DNA of 64,000 nucleotides, taken from positions 248,001 to 312,000 of the forward strand of contig NHNW01000020.1 of NCBI GenBank assembly GCA_002786025.1, written 5' to 3'. Source of the stretch: Zasmidium citrigriseum. Taxonomy: Eukaryota; Ascomycota; Dothideomycetes; Mycosphaerellales; Mycosphaerellaceae. The stretch's first letter is position 1. The number at the start of each line of letters is the position of its first letter. The notes beneath the pieces are model-generated. The model was not told where the DNA came from, searched no databases, and was given only the letters and a program-made list of their open reading frames with translations. A program made the translations under genes and the position numbers. Positions 32,945-44,677 of the stretch are shown here, piece after piece.

Positions 32945-35126
32945 TCATGGAAGGTCGTGATCGATAGTCGTTAGGCCATGAAGATAACATGAACCGCCAG
33001 GAAGGTTGGAGGCCAAGAAGCGGAGATATGAAGCCGGGACTTCGCGGACAAGGGCCTGGACAAGAACATTGATGCTGTGATCGATCAAAACCTGCTGACG
33101 TGCGAATTGAAGTCGAACAGCAAGGGCACTGAGTTCGAAGAGAGAAGAAACATGCACCCTTTTGCTCCTGTTGTTGGTCCGGTACTCGTAGAGGCGATGC
33201 ATCGTAGGTGTTTGAGAGAGGAGGCGGTCGGAGGAATCATTGGCATGTTCAAGAAGATTCAAGACCAAGAAAGTCTTCCAGCCGAACCGGTCGAAGTCAC
33301 CAGCCCTGCCGATACGTCGAGGGAAGGTAGAACAATCATCAACATCATTCCGGAGGTCGAGCCAGAACCAGAGAGGCAGAGGAGGAAGATTCTGCTCCTC
33401 CAACCAAACAGTATGATCATGAACTCCGCCTGTGATTATGCGCCGACGGTCCTTAGCGCTTCTCTTGCCCTTGACGAGAAGCATCAAATCTAGATTCTTC
33501 TGAAAGATCTGGTAGAAACCGAGAGACACGAGCGCGGTGCGAAAGGTGTCAACAACGACACCAAGCACACCGCGTGCCGAGAATCGTGAATCGGATCTCA
33601 ATTGGATGTATGCATCCAGGACGTCATGGTCGTAGAAAGCGGCATATGCGGCACGGAGAAGAGGCTCGCCTGAGAGGTTGAGACTGTCGACTTGGAAGAA
33701 TGCATCGAAGGGGAAGGTATCATCCGCGAGAGACTCAAGCAGTGGACGCTCGAATGGTACGAGGTGAGAGAATGTCGGATCAAGAGCCAAAACTGCCTGG
33801 ATGAACAGGGCTAGTTTGGGATGCAGAGCTGCGACCAGCTCGAATTCCGCCTCACTGTCCTTCTCACTGGGGAGAACCTGCGGCTTCGCGCGACGGGCGG
33901 CGACCGATGGAGGAGCGTCAGAAAGAGTTGGTGACATGCGATGGAAGAAGTCTGGATCCTTGATCTGTTGACCAGCGAAAGCATACGCGGCATTGAGAAG
34001 GTCATCGCAGAGCCTGGCGGTTTGAGCTGGTGTATCGGAGAGGTGTCGCTCTGGATGGTTAACGCCGAAGATGATCTTCGGTGCCTCTTAGACACCAAGG
34101 ACCAATCCGAAGTGCTCTCGCTTTGAGTAGATAGGGACGCCATCGGTGAAGACGAACATGTGTGGCTTCAACATAGCCCTGAGGTACTGGTTGGGAAGAA
34201 GGCCATGGCCGATAATAGAGACAGCTTCGCAGTTCTGAAGGAGCCATGAATTGAACTGATCAATGTCTCGTCGAGAAAGAGGGCTGAGCAGGTCAGGATA
34301 CGGCATAGCATCCACGACGAGGTCGTCTTCCAATCCAGCCTTCTCGCATAAAAGGCCGATGCATGGATTGGTGGGCTCGTAGACGCTGCCAAAAGAGGTC
34401 TTCTTGGTGCGATAGAAGTTCTGGTCGTGCAAGAAATGAAGTACTTTGGCGACAAGGCTACCAGATGGTGCCTTTAGTAGCCAATACTTGAATGCGGGCT
34501 CGCGGGCGAGGATGGTGAGGACCATGAAGACCCATCGATAGAGCAACGAGGAGTGGACACTGTCCCACTCCGACAGCCTCCGAGCGATGAAAGCGGGAGA
34601 ATGGGAGCCATCGAAGTCCTTCTGAAGCTGGGCGAGGATGGCAGACTTCTCAGTCGGCACTGATGGGTGTGCACGGAGTGGCTGGGCTGGACCGGCTGGC
34701 GGCGCTGGCGGCAGTGGGTGGAGTGACGTACGGTGTTGCTTAGGAATGCGGGCCAGTAGTGCACGCTGTAGAGCAGCCACGTCGGATGCCAGTGAAGCAT
34801 TCTCCAGGGTGCTCTTGACTGTGTCGGACGGCTGAGATGTCTCATGCTCTGGCACGATTGTCATCGCCGCGCTCAAGCCAAGAGAGCTGATCGAAGGTGA
34901 GATGTCGCTTCGCTGAGACAGCTGCCCATTTGATGTCTTGTAGGCCACGAGAGACGTGATCGAGGCCACGATCACGGATGATATCTTCCGTTGACTGAGG
35001 GTCGGGCTCTGGATCGGCGGCGAGACGATATGGCTTATCTTTCTCCTGTGCGAGCTCACTCTTCGACGCCCCACGTAGCTTGAATGCAGTTGGCTCGAGA
35101 GAGGAAGAGGAGGGTGGTGTGGGCAT
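32945..35126 (-). CDS. Unrecognised ~620-700-residue protein; reading frame interrupted twice
   Basis: Three protein-like blocks lie in order on the minus strand. Block 1 (35126-34842, MPTPPSSSS...) has coding-like composition and ends in a stop in its own frame. Block 2 (34864-34091, from MTIVPEHETSQ) is in the next frame and overlaps block 1 by about 20 nt. Block 3 (34087-32945) continues the same frame as block 2 after an in-frame TAA at 34090-34088; conserved-looking text (EAPKIIFGVNHPERHLSDTPAQ) follows the stop directly. A 45-nt intron (34095-34051, donor GTGTCT, GTTAAC branch-like site, acceptor CCAG) would remove the stop in frame and give 624 residues from 34864. I see no domain, signal peptide or membrane segment. 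It is either a real gene with weak splice sites or an early pseudogene; the sequence cannot decide. Confidence 0.5.
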
Positions 35127-36852
35127 GGGATGGTTTCCTGACAAAGAATATTAGTCGATGTGAGTGATTTGATGACGACAAGGGAAAAAGTACCCAAAGT
35201 GTCGACTTTCTTGCGCTTTGAGATACGAGTGTTGCAGTCAATGAGATCTTAAAAGGTGACAGATCGGTTGAACGCAGTCTTCGGCAGCTTGAAAGCTGGT
35301 CATGTCGTCGTCACAAGGCTCAAACGTGACCGGCTTCGACGACTGGAGTGAAGTGTTAATGCACATCGACCAGCCAAAGGGGATCGTCATCGTTGTCGGT
35401 GATGAGATTCGCAAGGTCGTAATGGCGCCGCATGATGAAGGGGAGGTTCGCTGGTGAAGCAGAACAGAGCAATGAGCGAGGTGTGGCCCAAGTAAGAGAG
35501 AGAGGAGTACCGAGTGATGAAGGACGAAGTGGTTGAAGGAGACGATGAGGTGAAGAGGAGGTTAATGAGTACAGTTGTTATGAGGGTGTGACCACCCACG
35601 CATAAAGAGGGGGAAGAGGGACTTGTACACGTGATGGTGGAGATAGGTAAGAGCGGAGAAGGAGAAGTAGCTTAGGGAACACGAAAGAGGAAGTAACGAA
35701 GGAGTCGGCCGGTCACCTAGTCGAAAGTGCCTTGATTGCGATGTGAATCATTAGTAGCAACACATACGAGCAGTCACAACAAAAAGTGAAAAAGAATGGA
35801 AGAATCCACTCACTCGAATGGACAAAACTAGCGCCGACGCACGGACTCTTCACAAGCTTCGCCAGATCCTCGGCTTTGATTCCGCTTCTCGCCACCAGAC
35901 AAGCCCAACTCTTTCGTTCGTTCGCACAACGCAACCTCTCCAGTGCGATCGCAGCACTCTCCTAAAATAAAAGACATGCTTATACTTCTACTCTGCCGCG
36001 TTCGAGAAGTTCTGCACATGGCAGGAACGGGGCCAGCGACGAGACTTCCCGCGACGGCACGACGAGGTTATTTGCACTTCACCTCGAGTCAAGACGCATG
36101 GATGGCGTTCGCAGATGCTAAGGCTGGGATCGTGACTTTTTTGCGACGGCAGATGCGTGATGATGAATGTGGTTGCTTTTGAGACGTCGCATCACGTAAA
36201 GTGTATACGCGAAAGGAGTCGAGACGTATTTTTGTACTTTGCTACTTGATGCACGACTTACTGAACAGAATACGAGAGAGCAAGTATAGGCTGGACTGGG
36301 AGGATCACGTTATGACGAGCTTTGCGGTCACTGTGCGGCACGTATGTTTCCTTCTTTCACTTTCGAAGGTGGCGTTGCTTGGGAGATGAGTCGTCTGGAG
36401 TAGCGACGCTTTTTCCTGTCTTGTCATGATCTGGGCAGAATGTTTCGAGTTGGAAACATCGAATATGTCGTGCGTGTTATAGACTGCGATACCTGGTCAT
36501 GCATCTTCCGTTCGTGCGGGCAGATCGATCGACGAGAGAAGCTTTGGTGACAACCAGTGACACCCCTCGTTTTGCTGGGTCAGCCTGGTGAGCAAAGGTG
36601 ACAGGAGGGAGGATTTGTCACAAAAGAGTAAATTGGGATAATGCTTTGAGTTGACTAAGGTGGATAAACCTGGAGTGTCAGGATGGATGATACTGAAAAT
36701 GTTCATAGCAATACTATGCATAAAGATAATGCTATACAATGAACTTTCGATTTGTTGATTCCGTCTCGTCGTCATATCTCGTCTTCATCATCTTTCCATC
36801 GCGCTGTTTTCTCGATCCCCTCCGTGGTAGGCCTCTCATCCAGCGAGAGCGC
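35127..36852. other. Gene-free 1.7-kb stretch
   Basis: Short frames on both strands, none convincing. Local AT content is higher than in flanking genes from about 36180 to 36780. No repeat or element recognised. Confidence 0.45.
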
Positions 36853-38271
36853 TTACTTGGTGAGTGGCTGTGGACAGCCAAGGTTGGAGTAGTCGGTGTT
36901 GGCGAGCTTGCCGAGAACGAAAGACAGAGTGTCGACGCTTGGGGTGATCAGGCCGTTGAGGTACGATGGGACGGACTGGGTGGCGAGCTGGTAGAGGAAG
37001 CACGAAGTGACCTTGGGGTCGACGGCCGACTGGATCGTGCCGTTGGCGATGAGGCCGCCCCAGCCCTGGAGAGCGTCGAAGGAGCCAGCAGCGGTGTTGC
37101 CACCGAAGAGGACTGGGTTGAGGGCGTACATCTTGAGGATCTCAGCACCGACGAGCTCGTTGTTATACGGAACTATGCCTGTTTAGAAGAAGAAAAAAAG
37201 TCAGTAAATGTTAGACATGATGCTGGATGGCTTTTGCCCATGAGTTAACGTACGGTTGGTCCCTAGTCACTTTGTTAGTTTCTGATCTCATCATTGTCAT
37301 CATGTGTGAGGGAACTTACAGTTTGGTGGGATACGCTCGCCACCGTTGAAGGAGTAGGTACCGTCACCGTTGTCCTTAGCACCGAAGAAAGAGCTGATGG
37401 TGTAGAAGTCGGGGGCGTAGCCGCGAGTACCAGATGGCATGAGCTCGTACAAGAACGAGGCAGCGCCAAAGAGCAGCAAGCTCAGAGGACCGAAGTAGAA
37501 GTTGGGGTTCTCGTTGACGGATTGCTGGTAGCGCTGGTAGCGGTAGAGGGCGAGGTTGGGGAGGTTGTAGTTGCCGCCAGTGGTCTCGGTCATCATCTTG
37601 AAGAGGGTGCCGTTGAAGTTGAAGTTGTCACCCTTGCCGGTGAAGAAGTCGTTACGGGTGAGCGAGGTGTCGGCCTCGAACTTGTTGTGGCCGTCGAGAC
37701 CTGGCTCGGTGCCAGTGAGGACTGGGTTGACGGAAGTGCGAGTAGTAGCATCGCATCCGATCGACAGCTTCTCGGTGACGAGATCACCATCGGTCAAGGT
37801 CAGACCGAGGAGCGCGAGCAAGACCGCAAGGTCGTAGTCGACGTTGTAGACGTTCTGCTGAGCATCGACGAGCTCGTTGAAGGTGACGATACCGTCATGG
37901 GCAAGGAAGTTGTGGTTGGCGGCGACATTCAATCCAGGGCATGGACCACGGATGTCGGTCTTTGGGTTTGGTGCAGTGTATTGGTGAGCAGTGTCACCTG
38001 GTGCTGGGACCTGGAAGCCACCCTTGCGGTTGCCAGGCTTGCCGTCCTTGGCGTTGTTGTATGGGTACTGCGAAGTGACCGGAGCAGCTGGGACGTGGTT
38101 GGCGTTGAATGGGCACTCAGCAGCGGAACCTGGTCCTTGACCTGGCTGTTGTCGTCGAAGACGGCGGCGCTCAGCCTGGATGAGAGACGAGTCAACACCA
38201 GCGGTGTCGACAACGAATGGGAAGGCCGCAGCCCCCGAGACGAGGAGAGTGGAAAGAAGAGCGCCCTTCAT
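36853..38271 (-). CDS. Secreted heme-thiolate peroxidase (chloroperoxidase / unspecific peroxygenase family), 3 exons with a 9-nt exon
   Basis: Model on the minus strand: exons 38271-37320, 37262-37254 and 37178-36853, giving 428 residues. A signal peptide (MKGALLSTLLVSGAAAFP) is followed by an arginine-rich propeptide (RRRLRR) and the heme-binding PCP motif (Pro110-Cys111-Pro112, GPCPGLNVAANH). The second block FLAHDGIVTFNEL is the usual helix after the heme ligand. The middle exon is nine bases and adds WTN plus part of an Arg, restoring PPNWTNRIVPY, which matches the conserved W..R of the family. Introns are 57 and 75 nt. These enzymes use hydrogen peroxide to oxidise or oxygenate organic compounds outside the cell. 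Confidence 0.94.
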
Positions 38272-39953
38272 GGTGAATAGACAAGCGTTTGCCGTAGAGA
38301 TGCCAGGCGTCTTGGAGGTGCTTGAGGTTCTTGGAGATGAAAAAGTCAAGAATGTGCAGATCCTCTTGGACTTTATATAAGGCCTCGCCTCGTGTTTGTC
38401 TCGTATAAGTCTCCAGATGATCGGGGCAGTACCCCATCACCGAGGGCCTATGCCTCCTGGACTAGCCTACTGACACTCCGCATGGCAATATTGGGTTTGG
38501 CGATGCGTTCACGCATTCGCGAGTCAACTTGTGTGCAGCAAAGGACCATACTGGTTATGATCGGCAAAACGTTCGTACCCCGAAGGCCATCCTTGCGAGG
38601 TGGGTGATGTAGCGGGCACGGGGTTGCTAATGTCATCGTGCTGATAGGCTGACGAGGGACGCCGTCGAGCCTGCATGCAGGTCAAATCTCCAGATTTGAG
38701 GCGTTGCGCGCGATGTGGACCGATGGCGGGAGGCTCTGCGTTGAAACCGCTGGAGCGGCTCTCCAGACACCCCAGAAAGCGCCTCGGCAGGAGGCCTGCT
38801 CTAAACGCAGCCGGGAAGGTGATCGACACCAAGGTATCGTTAAGCTTGTGTTTTAACTTTCTCCACACACATCTTACCGGTTCAAGTTCTCTTGCTCATG
38901 CCCTTTTCAGGATTATTGTTAGGCCGTCGACTGACCACGCGCCAGACCACGCTCTTTTCCATCAGCGCTTGCGAGTATTCTTACTCCAGCGGCGTGCTTT
39001 CTTCGAACAGCTAGCAGCAATGGACGGGGTCGAGGCCCATCATCGTGAAGAGATGGTACAGTTTCTCGCTAGATATTTTAGCAACAGAGCTGTATTGCTT
39101 GCGAGGCTTACTGTCAGTGGCGTCGACGACGTTGCCACAACGGAGACACCTGTTGTGTTGTGCACGAGGCCAGTGACGTTGGAACCAGATTTCTGATGTC
39201 ACGCAACGCCTTTGAAGATGGGAAACATCAACTTTTCGCGAGACTGTGCATAGAAACCGAGGACCCAAGTGCATCTACGTCAGGTGGCTTGGGGTGGGAG
39301 GGGGCTTGCGGCTGAATGCAAATACCAGGCAACCCAGATGAAACATTTTCAGGCGCCTGCAGTCACCGAGTAGCGACATGCGTGCATAATGTTCATCGGA
39401 GTAGCATGACATGTGGTTGGCAGTAGGCTCTCAACGAACGGATATTAAGCCTCCGTGGCTTCAGCCAACGACGAGCTTGGGATATCTTGTGGTCACCTTC
39501 GGGGCATTTTGCGGGCTTGGAGGGCGGAGAGGCGCTCCGGGCTTGGCCGTGATGTATCTTTAAGGAACGGCTCGCCGCGCGCCGCTGAGGAGAAACTTCC
39601 CGGTACCGGCGTCTGCACCAATGATTGCCTCTAGGATTGCTCTTATACCGAGGCCTTTGTGCTACAGGGCAGCGAAGTGAATTAGTGTCCCAATGTGGAA
39701 GGAGCGAAATGCGAGCTACTGCAGGGTAAATGCCACCTCGTCGGCCAGTGGCCACCACTGCAACACCCATTTGCCTCATCACATCGGCGAGTTGATGCCA
39801 AAGTCCGGTATTCCTCTTGCATCTTCGATCGCAAGCGTGCAGATGACGGATACGCTTTGGCACACGCGGCGTATGTGCTCTGGAAAGCAGGATTAAGCGA
39901 AGCTTCGATTTCCTGACCGGGCAATGTTCGAGATGTTCTTGTCCATGTGGTCT
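38272..39953. other. Intergenic 1.7 kb between peroxygenase promoter and MLH1 3' end
   Basis: No gene I can support. A 173-codon plus-strand frame at 38675-39196 was considered and set aside. Confidence 0.45.
38372..38379 (-). promoter_or_regulatory. TATA box of the peroxygenase gene
   Basis: TATATAAA on the minus strand, about 100 nt before the ATG at 38271. Confidence 0.5.
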
Positions 39954-42098
39954 TCAGCATCGTTCGAAGACTCGATAGAGGCCTTTCAAATTGGCCACCT
40001 CAATGGTGCCTTTCAGCAAACCTCTTGTAGCCACCAATCTTGCCTTGAAGGCTGGGAAGAGGACGTTCTCAACAGCACGGTGCAAATGCCGTCTTCTCTC
40101 GGCAATTTCATCACTTTCGCCTTCTTCTCCGGGTGGCGCTGGCAGTGACTCTGGGGCGTAAAAGCTTGCCAACTCTCTCAGAAAGCTTTGGAAGCAGCCT
40201 TTCTCATCGGTCCAGTCGACGTGTGGCCCTAGTCGAAGCAAGAAGTTGGGCAATTTGGCCAGTGAAGGCATGTAGCCCTTCAGTAGTAACGGGATGGTCA
40301 GCAGCTCGCCGTCGGCAGATATCTCCAGAGCAAAGTACTCGGAAAGCATGTCTTTGCGGGAGATCAGCTGGTTGACTACCGCAGGAACAACGTTTTCCCA
40401 CTCTATTACCACGTTTTCTGGTTCCAACGCTCTTGCCTGGGCCACGCCGATCTCGACGAGATCATGCAGAGACAGAGGCGGATTGAAGCGTATAGCACCA
40501 TAGTTGCCGAAGTCTGTCAGACCTAGCTGGTAAAAGTATTCCGCCGCCACCAGACCATAGTCGACGAGAAAAAGCTTAACCCCACCCTGGATCGCTGCAA
40601 TGCGCCTCGAGGCATCAGCGATTCCTACGAACGTGTGATTGGCGAACGTGTCGGTCAGCTCGTTGTGCATATTCTCGCGCACCGAGGCTCTGAGGTCCTT
40701 GATGGTAGTCAATCGACAGATGGTGGCCTCCTTGTCGGTGTACTCGTACTCGATCCCGTCCGAGGCAATTTCTCGAGAGGGCGAGGCAGGCCGCTGAGCC
40801 TGCGGTAGCATTGCCGTGATCTTCCGCGTCTTCGCGTCGGTACGGACTAGGTTGTTCTCGTATGGCTTTCGTATACTGCTTTGCGTGGTAGCAGGACGCT
40901 GAACGGAGGTCGACGATGTAGAAGTTGCCTCGGGCACCGTGTTGGACTTTGAGATGCTAGGAGTTTTCGCACCGCTCAACAGGCTTTGGGTCATGAACGT
41001 TCGACTTGTGTCGACCTTTCCAAGGCGTTGACGGATCTCGTCGCAAACAAGTTCAATGATCTCCTCTTCGTTCAGAAAGTTGACTTCTCGTTTGGTTGGA
41101 TGAACATTGACATCCACACGGGCCGGATCGATTTCGAGACTCAGGTAGACAAACGGCTTTCCACCCTTGGGCAGAAACGCTGCGTAGGTCTGCTCGATGG
41201 CCTTCTTGATCGCGGACGAATCGACAGATCGATGATTGATGAAGAGAAGGAATGTGGTTCGCTTTGCACTGTGGTTTGCATTGCTGACAAGAGCGTCGGT
41301 TTTGAAGCCATACTGGTCATTCGTAAGCTGAAAGTCGATCAAATCACTGGCGACAGAGTTGTTGTGGGTGAGCCGAATCCTATCCCGGATGCTTGCGTTC
41401 GCTGGAACCGCGATCCCAGCGCCAGACTCTCCATGTTTCTTGCAAGAGAAGGCCACGCCTTGACAATGAACGGCGTACTTGCCCACAACGTCAGCAATCT
41501 TGGCGTACTCTTCACTTGAAGAACGGAAGGCACGACGGCGAGTTGGCACATTGTAGAAGAGATCTTCGACAGTGATCTGGGTCCCCTGTCTTCCAGCACA
41601 GGCCTTGGGTTCGGCACTCTGGCCAGCCTTTGCAGGCGCAAGCTTGCCACCTGCATAGTGAGCTTTCCATGCGCAGCTGGAATCTGCGGTCTTCGTGGTG
41701 ACGGCCAGGTGGGCGATGTGGCTGATACTGGCAAGGGCTTCGCCACGGAAGCCATAAGTACCAATGGCTTGAAGATCTTCGAATGCTTTCAGCTTGGACG
41801 TTGTGAACCGCTCGCAGAGGATGGGTAGGTCGTCCTTGCTGATGCCGCAGCCATTGTCGGTGATCTGGAGGAGCTTCAGGCCGCCGTCCTTGACCAGGAT
41901 CTCCAGGCTAGTCGAGCCAGCATCGACGGCATTCTCAATCAATTCTTTCAAGGCGTGAACCGGCGCAACGATGATCTCTCCGGCAGCGATTTTGTTGACG
42001 ACGTCTTGATGGAGTGCACGGATTCGACGGGGCGGTTCGAGCTCATCAGCTTTGCGCTTGGTGCCTCGTGGCGGCGACGAGGACATCTGCACCTCCAT
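39954..42098 (-). CDS. MLH1: DNA mismatch repair protein MLH1
   Basis: A single exon of 714 residues (yeast Mlh1 is 769). The GHKL ATPase motifs are all present: ELIENAVDAGS, ITDNGCGI and GFRGEALASISHIAHL. VNVHPTKREV marks the end of the N-terminal transducer domain. The C-terminus ends in VFERC, the conserved Mlh1 tail that contributes to the endonuclease site of the MutL-alpha partner. MLH1 dimerises with PMS1-type partners to license mismatch excision in the nucleus. The linker (about 370-440) is Ser/Thr-rich and variable. The start at MEVQMSSS is preferred; a second ATG four codons on would change little. Confidence 0.97.
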   Translation of the reverse strand: MEVQMSSSPPRGTKRKADELEPPRRIRALHQDVVNKIAAGEIIVAPVHALKELIENAVDAGSTSLEILVKDGGLKLLQITDNGCGISKDDLPILCERFTTSKLKAFEDLQAIGTYGFRGEALASISHIAHLAVTTKTADSSCAWKAHYAGGKLAPAKAGQSAEPKACAGRQGTQITVEDLFYNVPTRRRAFRSSSEEYAKIADVVGKYAVHCQGVAFSCKKHGESGAGIAVPANASIRDRIRLTHNNSVASDLIDFQLTNDQYGFKTDALVSNANHSAKRTTFLLFINHRSVDSSAIKKAIEQTYAAFLPKGGKPFVYLSLEIDPARVDVNVHPTKREVNFLNEEEIIELVCDEIRQRLGKVDTSRTFMTQSLLSGAKTPSISKSNTVPEATSTSSTSVQRPATTQSSIRKPYENNLVRTDAKTRKITAMLPQAQRPASPSREIASDGIEYEYTDKEATICRLTTIKDLRASVRENMHNELTDTFANHTFVGIADASRRIAAIQGGVKLFLVDYGLVAAEYFYQLGLTDFGNYGAIRFNPPLSLHDLVEIGVAQARALEPENVVIEWENVVPAVVNQLISRKDMLSEYFALEISADGELLTIPLLLKGYMPSLAKLPNFLLRLGPHVDWTDEKGCFQSFLRELASFYAPESLPAPPGEEGESDEIAERRRHLHRAVENVLFPAFKARLVATRGLLKGTIEVANLKGLYRVFERC

Positions 42099-42152
42099 GG
42101 TGTCTCATGTCTCGAAGTGAAGGTTGAAGGTGAACATCGAGTGACGTCGCAT

Positions 42153-42158
42153 ACGCGT
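42153..42158. promoter_or_regulatory. MCB-like element (ACGCGT) in the MLH1 promoter
   Basis: ACGCGT 55 nt before the MLH1 start codon. In yeasts this site binds MBF and drives G1/S transcription of replication and repair genes. A further GACGCGCG lies 10 nt away. Function here is inferred from position only. Confidence 0.4.
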
Positions 42159-43354
42159 CCAGACGCGCGGTGGCGCCTGCTTCCATGGAGCAGGGATGTT
42201 CGGGCCGGTCCCGATCGGCGGGTCGTCTTCGCATCGAGCGCACATCGGTCCTTGTGGCACAGCCATTGCCAGAACCAACACCATCACACAGACTGCGCGC
42301 GCCGCAGAAACTCTGCAAAGTGGGAGAGGGGGCAGGCCTTTCTTATACCATCGCAGACGCCCCCCGGCCCGCGCTCGAGCCATACCGTCATGCGGTAACT
42401 TTCACTCCGGCCTTCCTTCCCGAACATGCATACCAATGTGATGCGTTTGTCGGGCGCGCCGTCGCCGCGGCGTCGATAAGGTACAGTCCGTCGAGTGTCA
42501 TATAAGCACCTGGTGGTCTACATAATCGACTCTAGGCCAACGAACGTCACAACAAACACCCGAGAGACTCCACGACGGGCTCGTTACTGGCCACTCAATC
42601 ACTGTCCTATGTATCTGGAGCTGACCCTTCAATGCTGACGACTGGTGTGTGCACGATTGTAGATGAGCCTGTGACCGGTGCGCCTACTTGATCATCCGCT
42701 GCGATTGATCTCATTCCACGAATACTGAAGCATCGGCCCGACCGCCATGCTACCGCAAATGGACATGACATCAACGAATAGAGCGATCGCGCAGACGGCC
42801 TGTAGTAAGAAGGTTCTACAGACTTCAACGCCAAGAACATCCTTGTTGAGACTCCTACACTGGATCGCAGATACAGGATTCGAATGGCTTTCCAGCCAGA
42901 ACTTCAAGAAATATGTCTTTGCATTCGATCAATTCCAACATCTGGTTGTTCAGAGTCTAGATCTTGCGCCTCGTCCTCCAGGTACATGCAGACATCCAGT
43001 GTACATCGCGGTATGTGCCGCCTGGGACGGCAGGAGAACTGCATGCAAGACGGGAAGTCCTGCGTAATTGACGTTTAGCAAACGCCTCACGGACGCACCG
43101 GGCGCCAATGTGGCCAAGGGGCGGTAGTTTATGTTGATCTCATGCAGATACATCGTTCCAAAAGATCATTGTTGGAAGAACAATGGGCGTCGTACGCATC
43201 TTGCATCTTGGCCGGGATTCGAGGCAGTATGTGATGCCTGTTGGCTTTGCTGTGTTTGATTATCATATTGCTGTACTGTTAGAACAGCTTCTGCCATGTA
43301 GAGAACGCAGATCTGTAGGAGTAGAGGGCACTGGCTCATGCCTGAGGCAACCAC

Positions 43355-43370
43355 GCTAGCGCGCGCTAGC
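43355..43370. promoter_or_regulatory. 16-bp perfect palindrome upstream of ELP4
   Basis: GCTAGCGCGCGCTAGC is perfectly self-complementary and ends 63 nt before the ELP4 ATG. It may be a dimer-binding operator; no known factor is assigned. Confidence 0.35.
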
Positions 43371-43433
43371 CCGCCCCACTTCGCTTCCAAGGCTCACATG
43401 CAACTTGAGATTTCCGTCTGTTTTCGACATAAC

Positions 43434-44676
43434 ATGGCCTTCAGGAAGAGGAATGTCGCCCTTGGTCGCCCGTCTACAGCAAGTAGTGCGAGCGACGCAG
43501 CACCAGATTTGCCCAGTCTGGGTGTCCGCCCCTCGCCTTTGACCTCGCATCCCACAACGTCAACCGGAACTCCCTCGCTCGATAGCCTCCTCGGCGGCCA
43601 TGCGGGTCTTGCATTGGGATCAGGCCTTCTGATAGAAGAAAGCGGCACGACAGACTTCGCTGGAGCTCTTCTGAGATACTACGCTGCCGAGGGAATATGT
43701 CAAGGGCATGTGGTCCACGTCGTCGGGATGGGTGAGGCTTGGGTCAGAGAGCTGCCAGGCGTATCAGAAGAAAAGAGCCGTGACAAGGCACCGAAGCCGG
43801 CAGTTGATGAAGAGAGGATGAATATTGCATGGCGATACGAGAAGCTGGGACAAGCTGGAGAAAGAGGTGCGTTGAGTGTCCACACGCCGTGAGAGGCATG
43901 ATACCTTGAACATCGCGGTGGTGGGTGGACATTGTAGTGTTTCAGGACTGATGGTAAGTACAGCACTTCCTGATCGTACGGCTGTCTCAGCGCCCAGCGC
44001 GAGCTCTCCGACAGAGAAGCTTTTCTCTCACACCTTTGACCTCACCAAACGCATCACCTTACCCGCAGATGCCAAGGTCAATCACATTCCCATCTCTCCC
44101 TCTTCAACATTCGAGAGAATATGTCATTCCCTCTCACAAAGCCTGTCATCTTCACCACAAAACAGCATTCACCGGCTTGTGGTGCCATCGATACTGAGCC
44201 CGGCTCTCTATCCACCGGGAGCGAGCCAACCCGAGAACTTCCTCAGCTTCTTCCGTTCGATCAGATCGCTTCTTCGACAGCACTCCAATCGTCTTACAGC
44301 AATGATCACCCTACCACTCGAGCTCTACCCTCGCAGCTCTGGACTAGTGCGATGGGCAGAGATCCTGAGCGACGGCGTGATAGAACTCACTCCATTCCCA
44401 CATTTGATGGATGCAAGCAATACTCTCGCGGAGAGCGGCGGGGCGAGAGGCAATGAGGAGCAACCACAAGGCATGGTAAAATTCCACAAACTCCCCATCA
44501 ACACCGAGCGCGGCGAAGGCGGCGCGGGAGCGGGAAACACCCTCGGCGAAGATCTAGCATTCACAGTCAGTCGGAGGAAGTTCGTCATCAAACCCTTCTC
44601 GCTGCCACCAATGGAAGGTGATCAGGAGGCGCAGAAGGAGAGCGGGAGGCCTACGGCGAAGGATGTAGAGTTCTAG
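43434..44676 (+). CDS. ELP4: Elongator complex subunit ELP4 (PAXNEB family), 2 exons
   Basis: Model: exons 43434-43866 and 43946-44676, giving 387 residues. The N-terminus MAFRKRNVALG, then GTPSLDSLLGGHAGLALGSGLLIEE and NIAWRYEKLG, are ELP4 signatures; SHTFDLTKRI and SGLVRWAEILSDGVIELTPFPH follow. The intron is 79 nt, longer than its neighbours; the acceptor TTTCAG at 43945 is the one that keeps the frame (the nearer TGTAG does not). ELP4 is part of the Elp4-5-6 RecA-like ring, which supports wobble-uridine modification of tRNA in the cytoplasm. It converges with the small membrane-protein frame, with one nucleotide between stop codons. Confidence 0.93.
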
Positions 44677-44677
44677 A

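Larger units (their letters stand above)
42099..43433. other. Divergent promoter region, MLH1 / ELP4
   Basis: 1.3 kb without a supported gene. The MLH1-proximal part is GC-rich with MCB-like sites; the ELP4-proximal part has a 16-bp palindrome at 43355. Confidence 0.5.

Noticed and set aside
38675..39196. 173-codon plus-strand frame beginning MQVKSPDLRR
   Set aside because: No signal, domain or splice evidence; the opposite strand is also open; kept as unproven.
42747..43067. 106-codon frame between MLH1 and ELP4
   Set aside because: Located in a divergent promoter region, no recognisable features.
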